A stretch of 64,000 bases of DNA. It comes from Elymus sibiricus. Lineage: Eukaryota > Streptophyta > Magnoliopsida > Poales > Poaceae. The translations under genes and the position numbers were made by a program. The stretch is from the NCBI GenBank assembly GCA_039707655.1, contig CM077665.1, positions 314,092,486-314,156,485 of the forward strand, written 5' to 3'. The notes under the pieces are model-generated. The model was not told the origin of the DNA. It made no database searches and saw only the letters and a program-made list of their open reading frames with translations. Of the stretch, positions 53,888-64,000 are shown piece by piece; the first letter of the stretch is position 1; each line of letters opens with the position of its first letter.

Positions 53888-53895
53888 TATATATA
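53888..53895 (+). promoter_or_regulatory. TATA box of element F LTR promoter
   Basis: TATATATA in GCCTATATATACCCC just downstream of the palindrome array, followed by CTTCACCACCACC, a typical plant start context. The same site is at about 61388 in the other LTR. Confidence 0.65.
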
Positions 53896-54693
53896 CCCCT
53901 TCACCACCACCTACTCGAAAGAGAAGCACTCAGAACTATTCCACACTTGCCCCATCCAGTTTTCTGAGAGAGAGCCACCTACTCATGTGTTGAGATCATG
54001 CCATTCCATTCCAACCATATGAATCTTGATCTCTAGCCTCCCCAAGTTGCTTTCCACCAATCCAATCTCTTCCACCAAGCCAAATCTGTAAGAGAGTGAT
54101 TGTGTGTTGAGGAGTCTATCATCTTGAAGCACAAGAGCAAGGACTTCATCAACATTGCCGAGCCTATTACCTTTTGGAGGGTGGGTGCCTCCTAGATTGG
54201 TTAGGTGTCTCTTGGGAGCCTCCTACTTCGTGTTGTGGAGTGAACCAAGAAGTTTGTAAGGGCAAGGAGATCGCCTACTTCGTGAAGATCTACCCATAGT
54301 GAGGCTAGTCCTTCGTGGACGGACGCCGTTATGGAATAGTCAAGGTTGCTACTTCGTGGACCCTTATGGGTGGAGCCCTCCGTGGACTCTCGCGACCGTT
54401 ACCCTCTGTGGGTTGAAGACTCCATAAACGTGGACGTACGATAGCACCACCTATCGGAACCATGGGAAAAATCATCGTGTCTACAAATTGCGTTTGATCC
54501 GCCTACCCTTCCTTTACTACTCTTGCTTGTCTTTACTTTCCGCTGCTATACTCTTAGACATGCATGTGTAGGGTGTGCTTGACTTGCTATGAATGCTAAA
54601 ATCTACCAACACTTAAAATTAGGAAAAAGTAGATTTTTATTTGGTCAAGTAGTCTAATCACCCCCCCTCTAGACATACTTTCGGTCCTACAAG

Positions 54694-54705
54694 TGGTATC
54701 AGAGC
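54694..54705 (+). promoter_or_regulatory. Primer binding site of element F
   Basis: TGGTATCAGAGC, an exact initiator-tRNA-Met PBS, two bases after the LTR. It primes minus-strand cDNA synthesis. Confidence 0.95.
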
Positions 54706-54744
54706 TTTGGTCTCCATTGCATTGGTTTCACAACCTAGGAGAGT

Positions 54745-56931
54745 ATGGCGTCTAGTGAGGGAAATTATCACCATAGAGGTCCGTACTTTGATGGCACTAA
54801 TTTTGCTAGTTGGAAGCACAAAATGAAAATGCATATTCTTGGTCATAACCCCGCCGTTTGGGTTGTTGTTCGTGTTGGCTTGCAAGGTGAATTCTTTGGT
54901 GATGGAAAGGAACCGGATCGTGAAGCGACCGCAAATGAATTGAAGATGTTGCAATACAACGCTCAAGCATGCGACATTCTCTTCAACTGCCTATGCCCTG
55001 AAGAATTCAACAAAATCAGCCGTCTCGAGAATGCTAAAGAGATTTGGGATACTTTGGTTGATATGCATGAAGGAACCGAGTCCGTGAGAGAATCCAAGTT
55101 GGATGTTCTTCAAAGTCAGCTTGACAAGTTCAAGATGAAGGATGGTGAAGGAGTCGCGGAGATGTACTCTAGGCTAGCTCTCATCACCAATGAGATTGCC
55201 GGCTTAGGAAGCGAAGAAATGACCGACAAATTCATCATCAAGAAGATACTTCGAGCTTTGGATGAGAGATACGACACCGTGTGCATATTAATCCAAATGA
55301 TGCCAAACTACAAAGATCTCAAGCCTACGGAAGTCATTGGAAGGATTGTAGCTCATGAGATGACACTCAAGGACAAAGAAGAGCTTCACAACAAGTCTAG
55401 CGGTGCTTACAAAGCCACAAGTGATGCCCCCGCAACTTCAAGCGACAACCTTGTCACCAATGAAGAGATAAGCCTCATGGTCAAGAAATTCAACAAGTTC
55501 TACAAGAATAGAGGCAAAGAACGAAGCTCCAACTCAAGATAAGAAGAGAAGCGTTCGTCAAGTCGTGACCGCAATTGCTACAATTGTGGGAAACCCGAAC
55601 ACTACTCCAATGAGTGCACGACTCCCTACAAACGAAGAGAAGAGTCACCTAGAAGATGAAGCTCAAGGAATGAATCACCTCAAAGAGAGAGAAGGAGTAG
55701 AGATGATCGTTATGAACGAAGACCCTCAAGGAGAAGTAGGGATTCGGAGAAGAAGGACAAGTACACCAGGAGCTACACAAGAAGAAAACTTCAAGCTCAT
55801 GTTGGTGAATGGGTTTCCGGCTCTGACTCCGACAACAACTCCGAGAGAAGCTATCACTCCAACTCCGACTATAGTCAAGATGAAGGTGTTGCCGGACTTG
55901 CATTAGTGACTACCAACTCCTATGATCTATTTGATTCACCAAATGAAGGGAGTGGAAGTTGCTTCATGGCTAAAGGCCCCAAGGTATCACACCCCGAGTA
56001 TCTTGATTTCAATAGTGATGAAGATGATTTGCTTTGTGATGATGACTTGCACTTTGATGAAACTAGTGATGTTAGTCAAAATGAACTTGATAATTCTCAT
56101 ACTAGTCAAGATAAGTCATTTGATGATGATAAGATGAAAATAGAACAACTAACTAAAGAATTAAACACTCTTAAGTTAGCCCATGAATCTACTCTCGGAG
56201 ATCATAGAGAGCTTGTAAGGACTCATGAGAAGCTACGCTTCGAGAAGCTCAACTTGGAGCAAGAGCATGAGTTTCTTAAAGCTATCAATGACGATCTCCG
56301 AAAGAAGACTTCATCTTATCTAGCCAAACGATTACTCTTGTCTACATTCATGCCACAAGTTAAATCTGAACAAACTAGTAACAAAGGCAAGAAAGGTTCT
56401 TCATCTAGTAGCAACAATAAAAATGCCAAACCTAATGATGTTGCTTCTAGTAGTTCTATTGATTCCACTAATGATGATTCTCTTAGCCAAGTTACACTTG
56501 AGCAAGAAAATGCTTTATTGAAAGGAATTATAGAGAAAGGTATCTACAAGAGTCTTGCCGGGTGTAAGCAATTTGAGGAAATTGTATGCAAGCACGGAGG
56601 ATACCGGAAGAACCATGGCATTGGCTACTTCAACGCAAATGGAGTTGAATGGGAAGAAGGTCAATACCCCAAGCCCAAGTTTGTTCCTCAAAAGGAGAAG
56701 TATGAAAATACTCTTCCCAAGGGAACAAACACTCAAGATGACCTTCCACCACAAGACCACAAGCTCAAGGGCAAGAACAAGCTTCAAGAGGACATTGACT
56801 CATATGAAGATGAATCCCTATCTTTGGTGGAGTGGGTTCCCAAGGCTACTTCAAGCTCAACTTCTACAAGGGCTACTTCAACACCAAGGATGCCCATCAA
56901 GTTGATGTGGGTCCCCAAGAAGAAGAACTAG
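54745..56931 (+). pseudogene. Element F gag (copia UBN2 type with CCHC knuckle)
   Basis: A 728-codon frame with two stops (TAA 55540-55542, TGA 55657-55659). The N-terminus (RGPYFDGTNFASWKHKMKMH) is DUF4219-like. A UBN2 capsid domain follows (AKEIWDTLVDMHEG, LDVLQSQLDKFKMKDGEG, LRALDERYDTV), then a CCHC knuckle CYNCGKPEHYSNEC at 55576 and an Arg/Ser-rich stretch. The acidic, coiled-coil-like C-terminal half has KIEQLTKELNTLKLAHES and ends MWVPKKKN. The long C-terminal half resembles SIRE/Maximus-type copia Gag. ATG 54745 follows the PBS by 40 bp. Both stops are single-base changes, so the protein could have been made at insertion. Confidence 0.88.
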
Positions 56932-57814
56932 AGAGTTCTTGAGGGGTGACTCCGCCAATGAAATTCACTCACATTCATTACTGGCAAGGACTAATTGCAA
57001 TCAACGTCAACATCATGCAATAGTTCAAGGAGTCACACATTCCCTCAAAGGTAAGCAAGGGACAAGGTAATCAACAAATCCATGGACATCATCACACATG
57101 CTTTGCACTTCATGTCCATAGATATCCTTGTATTTGTCTCTTGTGTGTTGGGACTAACCCATGTAGGTGAGAAGAGTAAGGAAACAACAAGGATGCTCCC
57201 AACTCTTGGTGATCTTCATCAACCTTGAGCATCCACCACTACCTCACCAACATGAAGTCTTCATCGACAAAACCCAAGGTTAGTTTATCCCTCCTATGGG
57301 GGGATGTCACATCAAGGAGAAGCTTTACTCTAAGACTTGAGTTAAAGCATCTCATAGTATGTGACAACATTAAATGCTTTATGTAAAAGTGGTAACTCCA
57401 CTTGTGCTTAAACGATGAGTATGACCTATGATCAAGTATTCTTACTTGGCTCCTAAGTCAATATACTCATATATAGATGACTCCGTCATCGCCAAAATGC
57501 TTGATAGATGCTAGTATGTTTGTGCATGTTTGCCATGATTTCATTTGACATCTTATTGTGTGAGCATGCTGGTCTGCATTTATTTTCTCATTCGAGGACA
57601 TCCAATTGTTGCTATTTGGCTTTTGTTTTCTCTTTTGCCAATTGGATGGACAAGAATGCCTAGGACCACTCTCTAGCTATCTATGCTTTCTCACCTCATA
57701 TTCCATTCTTGCTGCATCACAATTTGAACAAGTAATTTTCGATCCCTCTGTGTGAGGAGCACTCGGAGTTCCATATCGACAAAGGACTTACCATTAAAAC
57801 CTCCCAAGTGCATC
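56932..57814 (+). other. Non-coding interior of element F where pol would lie
   Basis: No RT, integrase or protease motif and no long ORF. The sequence is gene-poor without stop-ridden pol traces, suggesting replacement of pol rather than decay. Confidence 0.7.
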
Positions 57815-57994
57815 TCGGTGGAACCAACTCAAAATCTCGGTCTCACCGAATACCTAGGGTTGATCTGGTTTTCTATCTCGGTACCACCGATTCCATATTC
57901 TCGGTTACACCGAGTTTCCCTGTCAGCTGACAGTTGAGGAACTCGGTGACAGGGAAACTCGGTGACACCGAAAATTTAGAATCGGTGTCACCGA
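57815..57994. repeat. Second array of TCGGT-N3-ACCGA palindromes, upstream of the internal promoter
   Basis: Seven copies start at 57815, 57837, 57878, 57901, 57943, 57959 and 57982 (two with a damaged right arm). The last ends 10 bp before the TATA box at 58005. Confidence 0.92.
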
Positions 57995-58004
57995 CAGCCG
58001 AGGG

Positions 58005-58193
58005 TATATAAGAGGCAGACCCGACCTTTGAAAATTCCTTCAAACCGTCGCCCCCTCCAAAACCCTACGCTGCCGATTCGTGACCCCTGGTCGTCGCCTT
58101 TGCTTCCCCGTGCATCTCCGCCGCTGGGAATCGCCGCCGCCGACGGAATCATCACCCCTGTCGCCGCCGTAGCGGATCCGTCGCCAAGTTAGG
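58005..58193 (+). promoter_or_regulatory. Internal promoter and GC-rich 5' UTR for the second ORF of F
   Basis: TATATAAG at 58005 is followed about 30 bp later by a GC-rich leader (CCGTCGCCCCCTCCAAAACC, CCGCCGCCGACGG) much like a grass host-gene 5' UTR. It stops at an AGG|GTATGG donor-like site at 58193/58194, which pairs with an acceptor TTCACAG at 58635. Confidence 0.6.
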
Positions 58194-58635
58194 GTATGGA
58201 TCCGGCCTTTCTTTGCGCTCCCCGTCTAAATCTTGCGCATTGAAGTTTATTCCATCAATAATCCACCGTTTGCAAACCTCTCCATCCACTGGAAATCTCA
58301 TTAGATTAGCGAATCGAAAATTTTAGGTTTAGTTGCCCACAAAATTGCATCTCGGTGATACCGAGTCAGAAAAATCGGCTCCACCGATTTTATTTTTGTG
58401 CTCCTGAGGACAGTACTCGGTGAAACCGAGTGGCAGTTTTCGGTCCGACCGAAACTGCTGCCAAGTTTCTGTTAAGGGTATTGTGAGTCTCGGCAGCACC
58501 GAAAGTTTTGACTCGATGACACCGAAATTCCTTTTTGCTGTGAACTACATCTAAGATTTTTCTGTTCAAACTTTCAAAAATAGCTGCATTTTGTGATGAC
58601 TTATCTTCTTCTACTCTTCTACACTCTATTCACAG
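58194..58635 (+). other. Putative 5' UTR intron of the second ORF of F
   Basis: 442 bp, T-rich, with GT at 58194 and CACAG at the end, placed just before the ATG at 58644. It contains six more TCGGT-N3-ACCGA motifs (58352-58525), including one with a mutated arm. Confidence 0.55.
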
Positions 58636-58643
58636 GGTCAGAT

Positions 58644-60202
58644 ATGTCAGATGCTGAAGACAGTCAGAATGATCTTAGAGGTCATCCAGACAGATTCCTG
58701 CTTCTGAGAAGAACAAGGGAGCTACCTCCAGAGATATGGATGAGGATGCCATGTCTGCATTGATGAAGCTCAGACCACACCTTCCAGAGCATAATGCCAG
58801 CCATCCACTTGCTGCAGATATGAAGAAGAAGAAGGATGCAGGTTTGAGAGAGTGGAGAGCCATTGATCCTTACTCTCAGAGAAGGAAAACAGCTGTGTAC
58901 TATAGGTTCTATACCAAGGAGCAACAGGATTTCTATGAGACTGTGCTGCTTGACAAGAGTCCAGCTGTCAGTGATATGAGATATGTTGATTGGAAGTATA
59001 TCAAGGCAAATGAAGACTACTTCCCAAGTGTGCAAGACAACTTCCACTGCATTGGTCTAGATGAGTTTGTTGGCAAAGAGTTTACTGCATGGAACGATGA
59101 GATGATCATGCAATTCTACTCCACTGCTCACTTCTATGGAGATGGTAGGATTGCATGGATGACAGAAGGAGCAAGATATGAGTCTACTATTGATGAATGG
59201 GCTGCCATCTTAGGAGTCCCAGAGGTGCAGGATGGAGATATCTGTGTGTACTCAGAGTCCAAGGCCAGCCACAATGCCATGAAGGACATGTACAATGCTA
59301 TTCCTGCTGCACATCTCCAGTCCCACAAGCTAGGATCTATCTATTACCTCTAGGCAGGTCTCCATACCACTAACACCATTCTGAGGCATACTTTGATGCC
59401 TAAGTCAGGCGACGAGAAGATGATCCGAGGCTACTCTATCAATTTGCTGCTTCATATTGACCAGCATCAGAGATTCAGAGTGATGGATCTGATTGTGCAG
59501 ACAGTGAAGAGGGTTGCTGCTGATCAGAAGCACTCATGCTGCTATGCACCCTACATTCAGATGCTCATCAACTCCAAGCTGGAGAAGCACATATTTGCTC
59601 TGGACAGACCCCATTTGCCCCTACAGCTAGATTTAGAGGACAACATTGTGGTGATGGACCCAGAACATCCCACATCAGCTGCAGCTCAAGCACAGGTAGA
59701 GGCAGAGGCAGCTAGAGCCACTAGTGCTCAGGTCCCCAGATCCAGGAACCAGCAAATGGATCTTTTGATCTCAACCGTTCAAGGCATGCAGAAGGACGTC
59801 AAGGACATACTGGAGAACCAAAACAGTCTTGTCAGGATCTTTGAGAACAGGATCAAGACCCTCAATGACAAGGTGGATGGGCTGACCAAGACCGTGAATG
59901 AGCTCAATAAGGAAGTTGACTCTGTGCCTCTTCCTCACTCTACAGATGATGATGATGAGGATGACTCTCCTCTCAGGCCAGGTACTCACTTTACTACCCA
60001 GGCCAGATCAGCCACAGTGCCAGCTCCAGAGTTGAGGCCTTCTTCATCAGCACCTGTTACAGTCACTTTAGCTCCATCAGCTCCACCAGTGCCTCCAGTT
60101 GCTACTCCAACTCCATCCATGACGTCTGCAGAAGTCTTCGCCGACGCAGTTCTCTCGACTCCTTCATCAACAACCGGAGGAGATCAGCCCAAGAACGATT
60201 AG
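58644..60202 (+). pseudogene. Element F second ORF, putative plant transposon protein with coiled coil
   Basis: ATG 58644 (MSDAEDSQ) lies 8 bp after a splice acceptor. One frame change near 58690 leads into the main frame (DMDEDAMSALMKLRPH), broken once by TAG at 59351-59353. The first ~270 residues (YYRFYTKEQQDFYETVLLD, FHCIGLDEFVGKEFTAWND, GRIAWMTEGARYESTIDEWA, ILGVPEV) resemble the 'putative plant transposon protein' domain of grass retroelements, of unknown function. Then come a coiled coil (59745-59925: LISTVQGMQKDVKDILENQN, KVDGLTKTVNELNKEVD), an acidic DDDDEDD run and a Pro/Ala/Ser-rich tail. There is no catalytic motif. It may be a structural or nucleic-acid-binding protein. Confidence 0.75.
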
Positions 60203-60685
60203 TTGTATCTCTTTGAACTTTTTGGTAACTTGTTGCCAAAGGGGGAGAAGTGTATATAGATCTTTAGGCTTCGAGTGAGAGAGCGTTTGGTTTTTTTCTC
60301 GCTTTTTTCAAAAACATTTGGTCTTTTGGTTGCTTGTGTTAAACTTTTGTGGTGTTTTGATCATACGCTTAATGTGTGTTGCTACTATTTCCTATCATTA
60401 TGATGCTTATGAGATGATCATTCACCTTTGCTTGATTGTGTTGTGCTATGATGTTCATTCTAATTATTCTCGCACACCACCAAGTTGTATGTGACATGAA
60501 AGAGTGCCCCATGTACCTAATTGGTTGTGCATTTGCATTCAAACGCAAATCTAAAATAATGCACAAATTTAGGGGGAGCTCTTGATTATCACATACTTCT
60601 CAAAGCGACGATTATATTCATTGATTATATCATATGTCGAAGCTTTGATCTATATGTTGTCATAAATTACCAAAAAGGGGGAGAT
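60203..60685 (+). other. 3' non-coding region and polypurine tract of F
   Basis: T-rich 3' region. The polypurine tract AAAAAGGGGGAGAT (60672-60685) directly precedes the 3' LTR and would prime plus-strand synthesis. Confidence 0.85.
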
Positions 60686-62190
60686 TGAAAGCACATTTGC
60701 TCCCTTGGTGGTTTTGGTAATTAATAACAACATACATGTCATTGAACTAATGTTTTCCACTAAGCATATTTCAGGAAAGGTTCAATGATGGGTTGGCAAA
60801 AGGATTGTGGAATACCCCAAGATGCAAGGAAATAGGTTGGCAAAGCTTCAAGGAAGAGGACTCTACATTTTACATTTGTGAGAAATCACTTTGAGTCCAT
60901 AGGAAAGCCAATACTATTAAAAGGGGGTAAGGTACTGTTGGTGAACAAAATGCTCATACGTGCACAAGTGATAGTCACAAAAAACACCCACAAGCTATTC
61001 CACAAAAGTCTGTCCAAAGTCAAATATCCAAAATCGGTGCAACCAACACTTTCCACTCGGTGCCACCGATTCCCAAACTCAGACAGACCTAAGCCAAACC
61101 CTAACCTTTCGGTGCAACCGATTCTGATTCGGTGCCACCGAGTTAGGGTTGCCAACATTCTGTTACCCAATTTCACAAAATCGGTCCGACCGAGTTTGTT
61201 GAATTGGCGTCACCGAGTTTGGCAATCTGACCGTTGGTCACCTAATCGATGCAACCGAGTTTTATATATCGGTCTCACCGAGATTCAAAAGTTGCTACCT
61301 TTGGAGCAACTCGGTACCACCGAGATTCACACATCGGTGTCACCGAGTTGGCCACTTAAGGTGTAATGGTTGGATTTTTGGAGATGCCTATATATACCCC
61401 TTCACCACCACCTACTCGAAAGAGAAGCACTCAGAACTATTCCACACTTGCCCCATCCAGTTTTCTGAGAGAGAGCCACCTACTCATGTGTTGAGATCAT
61501 GCCATTCCATTCCAACCATATGAATCTTGATCTCTAGCCTCCCCAAGTTGCTTTCCACCAATCCAATCTCTTCCACCAAGCCAAATCTGTGAGAGAGTGA
61601 TTGTGTGTTGAGGAGTCTATCATCTTGAAGCACAAGAGCAAGGAGTTCATCGACATTGCCGAGCCTATTACCTTTTGGAGGGTGGTGCCTCCTAGATTGG
61701 TTAGGTGTCGCTTGGGAGCCTCCTACTTCGTGTTGTGGAGTGAACCAAGAAGTTTGTAAGGGCAAGGAGATCGCCTACTTCGTGAAGATCTACCCATAGT
61801 GAGGCTAGTCCTTCGTGGACGGAAGGCGTTATGGAATAGTCAAGGTTGCTACTTCGTGGACCCTTATGGGTGGAGCCCTCCGTGGACTCTCGCGACCGTT
61901 ACCCTCCGTCGCTTGAAGACTCCATAAACGTGGACGTACGATAGCACCACCTATCAGAACCACGGGAAAAATCATCGTGTCTACAAATTGCGTTTGATCC
62001 GCCTACCCTTCCTTTACTGCTCTTGCTTGTCTTTACTTTCCGCTGCTATACTCTTAGACATGCATGTGTAGGGTGTGCTTGACTTGCTATGAATGCTAAA
62101 ATCTGCCAACACTTAAAATTGGGAAAAAGTAGATTTTTATTTGGTCAAGCAGTCTAATCACCCCCCTCTAGACATACTTTCGGTCCTACA
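60686..62190 (+). repeat. 3' LTR of element F
   Basis: 1505 bp, colinear with 53186-54691, with about 32 substitutions and three 1-bp indels. The palindrome array (61034-61345) is kept, and at two sites the motif is more perfect here than in the 5' LTR. Confidence 0.95.
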
Positions 62191-62195
62191 TCGGG
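62191..62195. repeat. Target-site duplication of element F, right copy
   Basis: TCGGG, identical to 53181-53185. Confidence 0.95.
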
Positions 62196-64000
62196 GCAGC
62201 CGAAGTCTGACGGATCGAGGAGACCGGGTATCCATCAGGCACACCTCGAGAGAACACTGACGTATGGCCAACCGAGTGGTTCTACGTAGACGATGCTCCT
62301 CTCCTTGACCCAGTTTGTCCCAGACTCCCTTCGTTCTCCATGGAGCCTCGGGGGAGGCGTTATAGCTGGAGGCCGCAAGCCCCTCTCAAGAGGAAAGTGT
62401 TTAGGTTACCCAGCTGGCAGCTCAGGTGAAGCAATTGACGAGCACCGGCCTTACTATAGTAGGTCTAATGGCCACGGCGATGAGACGAAGAGTCCAACCA
62501 CTTCGGCAGCGCCCTCGTCTGTTGTGCGAGTTCAATGGGACCGAAGACGCCTCACGAACAATCCGGAAGGACTTCTTTGACCAAGCAGCCTTTGGATCGG
62601 CACAGGCTGGTATTTATCAGGGAACGGCAGAGGACTTTGCCAAGCGGCAATTTTGGGACGGGCTGTCCTACTACAATCCCGCCAACATAGTAAGTTTCTC
62701 CTACTTCCCTCGTCCATCCGAAGTATTCGATAATTAACCTAACCAACCATGCACTGGTTTTGAGCAGAGATGGAGGCGTTGGGTTGAGGCCATAAGCAGC
62801 CCGACACCCGAGCCGGAGTCGCACTGTCGAGCCGAGGATCCCCTCTTTAACGAACATGGATACCTAGCCCTTATCTATGAAGGGCAGAATTTTTTCTTGG
62901 AGAGCCTTGATGGCTCAAGGGTGGCCATTGCCCCCCCCCCCGACGTTCCTGGGATGAGGCGAGCTTCATCGGTAACACTCCCTTCCCCTAATAGAAAGTG
63001 AGTTGCTCGCCCTCCGGTCCCTAGATGCCTGACTCCTCCTCCAAAGGGACGGCATTCCAAACGTCAACGCAGAGAGGCAACTCTTAAAGGGGGGCCCCAC
63101 AGGAGGTGCAAGAGGCACAGGCCGAGGTCATGGGGACAGGCGAAAGTGCCCCCTCAGTTACTAGGTAACTTCTTAATTATTGTACGTGTTGAAGGTACCG
63201 TGTCAGGTCCTGACCCCTTTGATTATTCTCAGGTAACCCTTGCCTTTTTCTATGGCCGCGAGCGCGAGGGCCGAGGGAACAACAACCTTGCATAGGGAAG
63301 CGGAGGCACGCCCTACTGCGGAGTTACTCCCGAGGTTCCCCAGCCCGAGGACTCGTCGACCAGTCGGCTACTACTTCCGAGATCCAATGTGCCACGAATT
63401 ATAGGCGGCGAAAGGCTTCCTTAAGGAATCCAGCCTTCTCAGATCGGGAGTTCAATGCCCTCAATGCGGTGGATGCATATCTTAGGGCGACCCGAGGTGC
63501 TTTTGATCAGTCGCTGGACGTCTTGTCGCAAGGTTTACCGGTGAGGCTTCACCCAAGTTCATATTCCTTCAAGTTCTTCATGTATTTCTTTATTTGCTTG
63601 AAGGAAAACAAGACTACCAAGTATGGTAGTAGCCCCTAAGGCTTGATATGGGCAAAATACGGTCGTAGAAAGGCTTGCATATCTAATAGCGCATGCCATC
63701 CTTTGGCAGGAAGCCCGGGCAAAGAATGATCAACTGACCAAGGCGCTCACACAAACGAAGGCGAAGTTAGATGCCGCCTTGACCGAGGTGGAGCAGGTGA
63801 AGAAGTTCACCATGGAGGCGCACGGTAAGTGCTTGTCTGGCATATATTATTAGCACCATTGGGATTTTAGGAGATGGCCTGCGACATAATCCCATGTAGC
63901 AGCGGAAGCCCTAGGTCATCTTGAGAGAGATCTTAAGCAGGCCCGCGAGGATTTGATGTACACGGAGTCGCAGCACCAAGCAGCACCAAGCAAACCAACA
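62196..64000 (+). pseudogene. Gypsy E accessory ORF, second part (multi-exon, degenerate)
   Basis: Continues the plus-strand reading of 52377-53185 after element F. Coding-like patches are separated by plausible introns: donor GTAAGT near 62690 with acceptor TGAGCAG near 62767; donor GTGAGG near 63541 with acceptor TTGGCAG near 63710; donor GTAAGT near 63825 with acceptor CATGTAG near 63900. Patches include RWRRWVEA...SPTPEPE and, at the end, a Gln/Glu/Lys-rich coiled-coil type (LTKALTQTKAKLDAAL). Stops and frame changes are frequent. The gene runs past the window. Confidence 0.55.

Larger units (their letters stand above)
53186..54691 (+). repeat. 5' LTR of element F
   Basis: Starts TGAAAGCACATTTGCTCCC and ends CTTTCGGTCCTACA. 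It contains ten TCGGT-N3-ACCGA-type palindromes at 53533-53845 and a TATATATA box at 53888. The 190-aa ORF through the array is a by-product of the repeats. Confidence 0.95.
53186..62190 (+). mobile_element. Complete LTR retrotransposon F, gag plus accessory ORF, no pol
   Basis: A 9005-bp element with 1506/1505-bp LTRs (TGAAAGCACATTTGC...GGTCCTACA), PBS, polypurine tract and a perfect TCGGG duplication, inserted into gypsy E. The 5.99-kb interior codes for a copia-type Gag (54745-56931) and an unrelated second ORF (58644-60202). No protease, integrase, RT or RNase H motif was found in any frame. It must have depended on enzymes from another element. About 32 substitutions and three indels separate the LTRs (about 2.1%), which gives roughly 0.8 Myr at 1.3e-8 per site per year. 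Confidence 0.92.

Overview
This is a plant nuclear genome window. The transposon set (BARE/Angela-type copia LTRs, CACTA elements with a TNP2 gene and an Ulp1-type gene, RTE LINEs, Stowaway and Tourist MITEs, a gypsy element with a multi-exon accessory ORF) and the GC-rich first exon of the only host gene point to a Triticeae grass (wheat, goatgrass or barley). No prokaryotic or organellar genes, CRISPR arrays, rRNA genes or tRNA genes were recognised.

Layout. (1) 1-28993 is a stack of nested transposons. Copia element A (minus strand; 3' LTR <1-1727, decayed interior 1728-7045, 5' LTR 7046-9208) sits inside the RNase H region of copia element B (minus strand; pol and gag 9209-12819, leader to 14080, 5' LTR 14081-15845). 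B interrupts the TNP2 gene of CACTA element C (15846-27815), which also carries a second gene ending in a Ulp1-type cysteine protease domain. C appears to lie in an LTR (D, to 28993). (2) 28994-33600 is intergenic: a foldback element built around a 21-bp minisatellite, a (TA)n tract and two MITE-like elements. (3) 33993-46888 (minus strand) is the one host gene, an ortholog of the meiotic double-strand-break factor PRD1, in nine coding exons with canonical GT/AG junctions. Exon 4 is one nucleotide short of the frame needed, so this copy is either a pseudogene or carries a base-call error. Its introns hold two RTE LINEs in opposite orientation (intron 3) and a Tourist MITE nested inside a Stowaway MITE (intron 8). 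(4) 46889-51034 is the promoter side and intergenic DNA with duplications, a Stowaway fragment and a Helitron-like 3' end. (5) 51035-64000 is a second nest: a copia RT fragment (G) cut by a gypsy element (E; 3' LTR at 51884-52376), which is itself cut by a complete, pol-less LTR retrotransposon (F, 53186-62190, with a perfect 5-bp target duplication).

The most unusual object is element F. It has a copia-type gag and a second, unrelated ORF but no pol. It also carries arrays of a 13-bp imperfect palindrome (TCGGT-N3-ACCGA) directly upstream of two different TATA boxes, one in the LTR and one internal, the latter followed by a GC-rich 5' UTR and an apparent 5' UTR intron. This suggests a non-autonomous retrotransposon with two promoters sharing one cis-regulatory module.

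Limits. Family names rest on recognised motifs and remembered family features, not on searches. Splice sites and element ends were read by eye. LTR divergence counts are manual and approximate.
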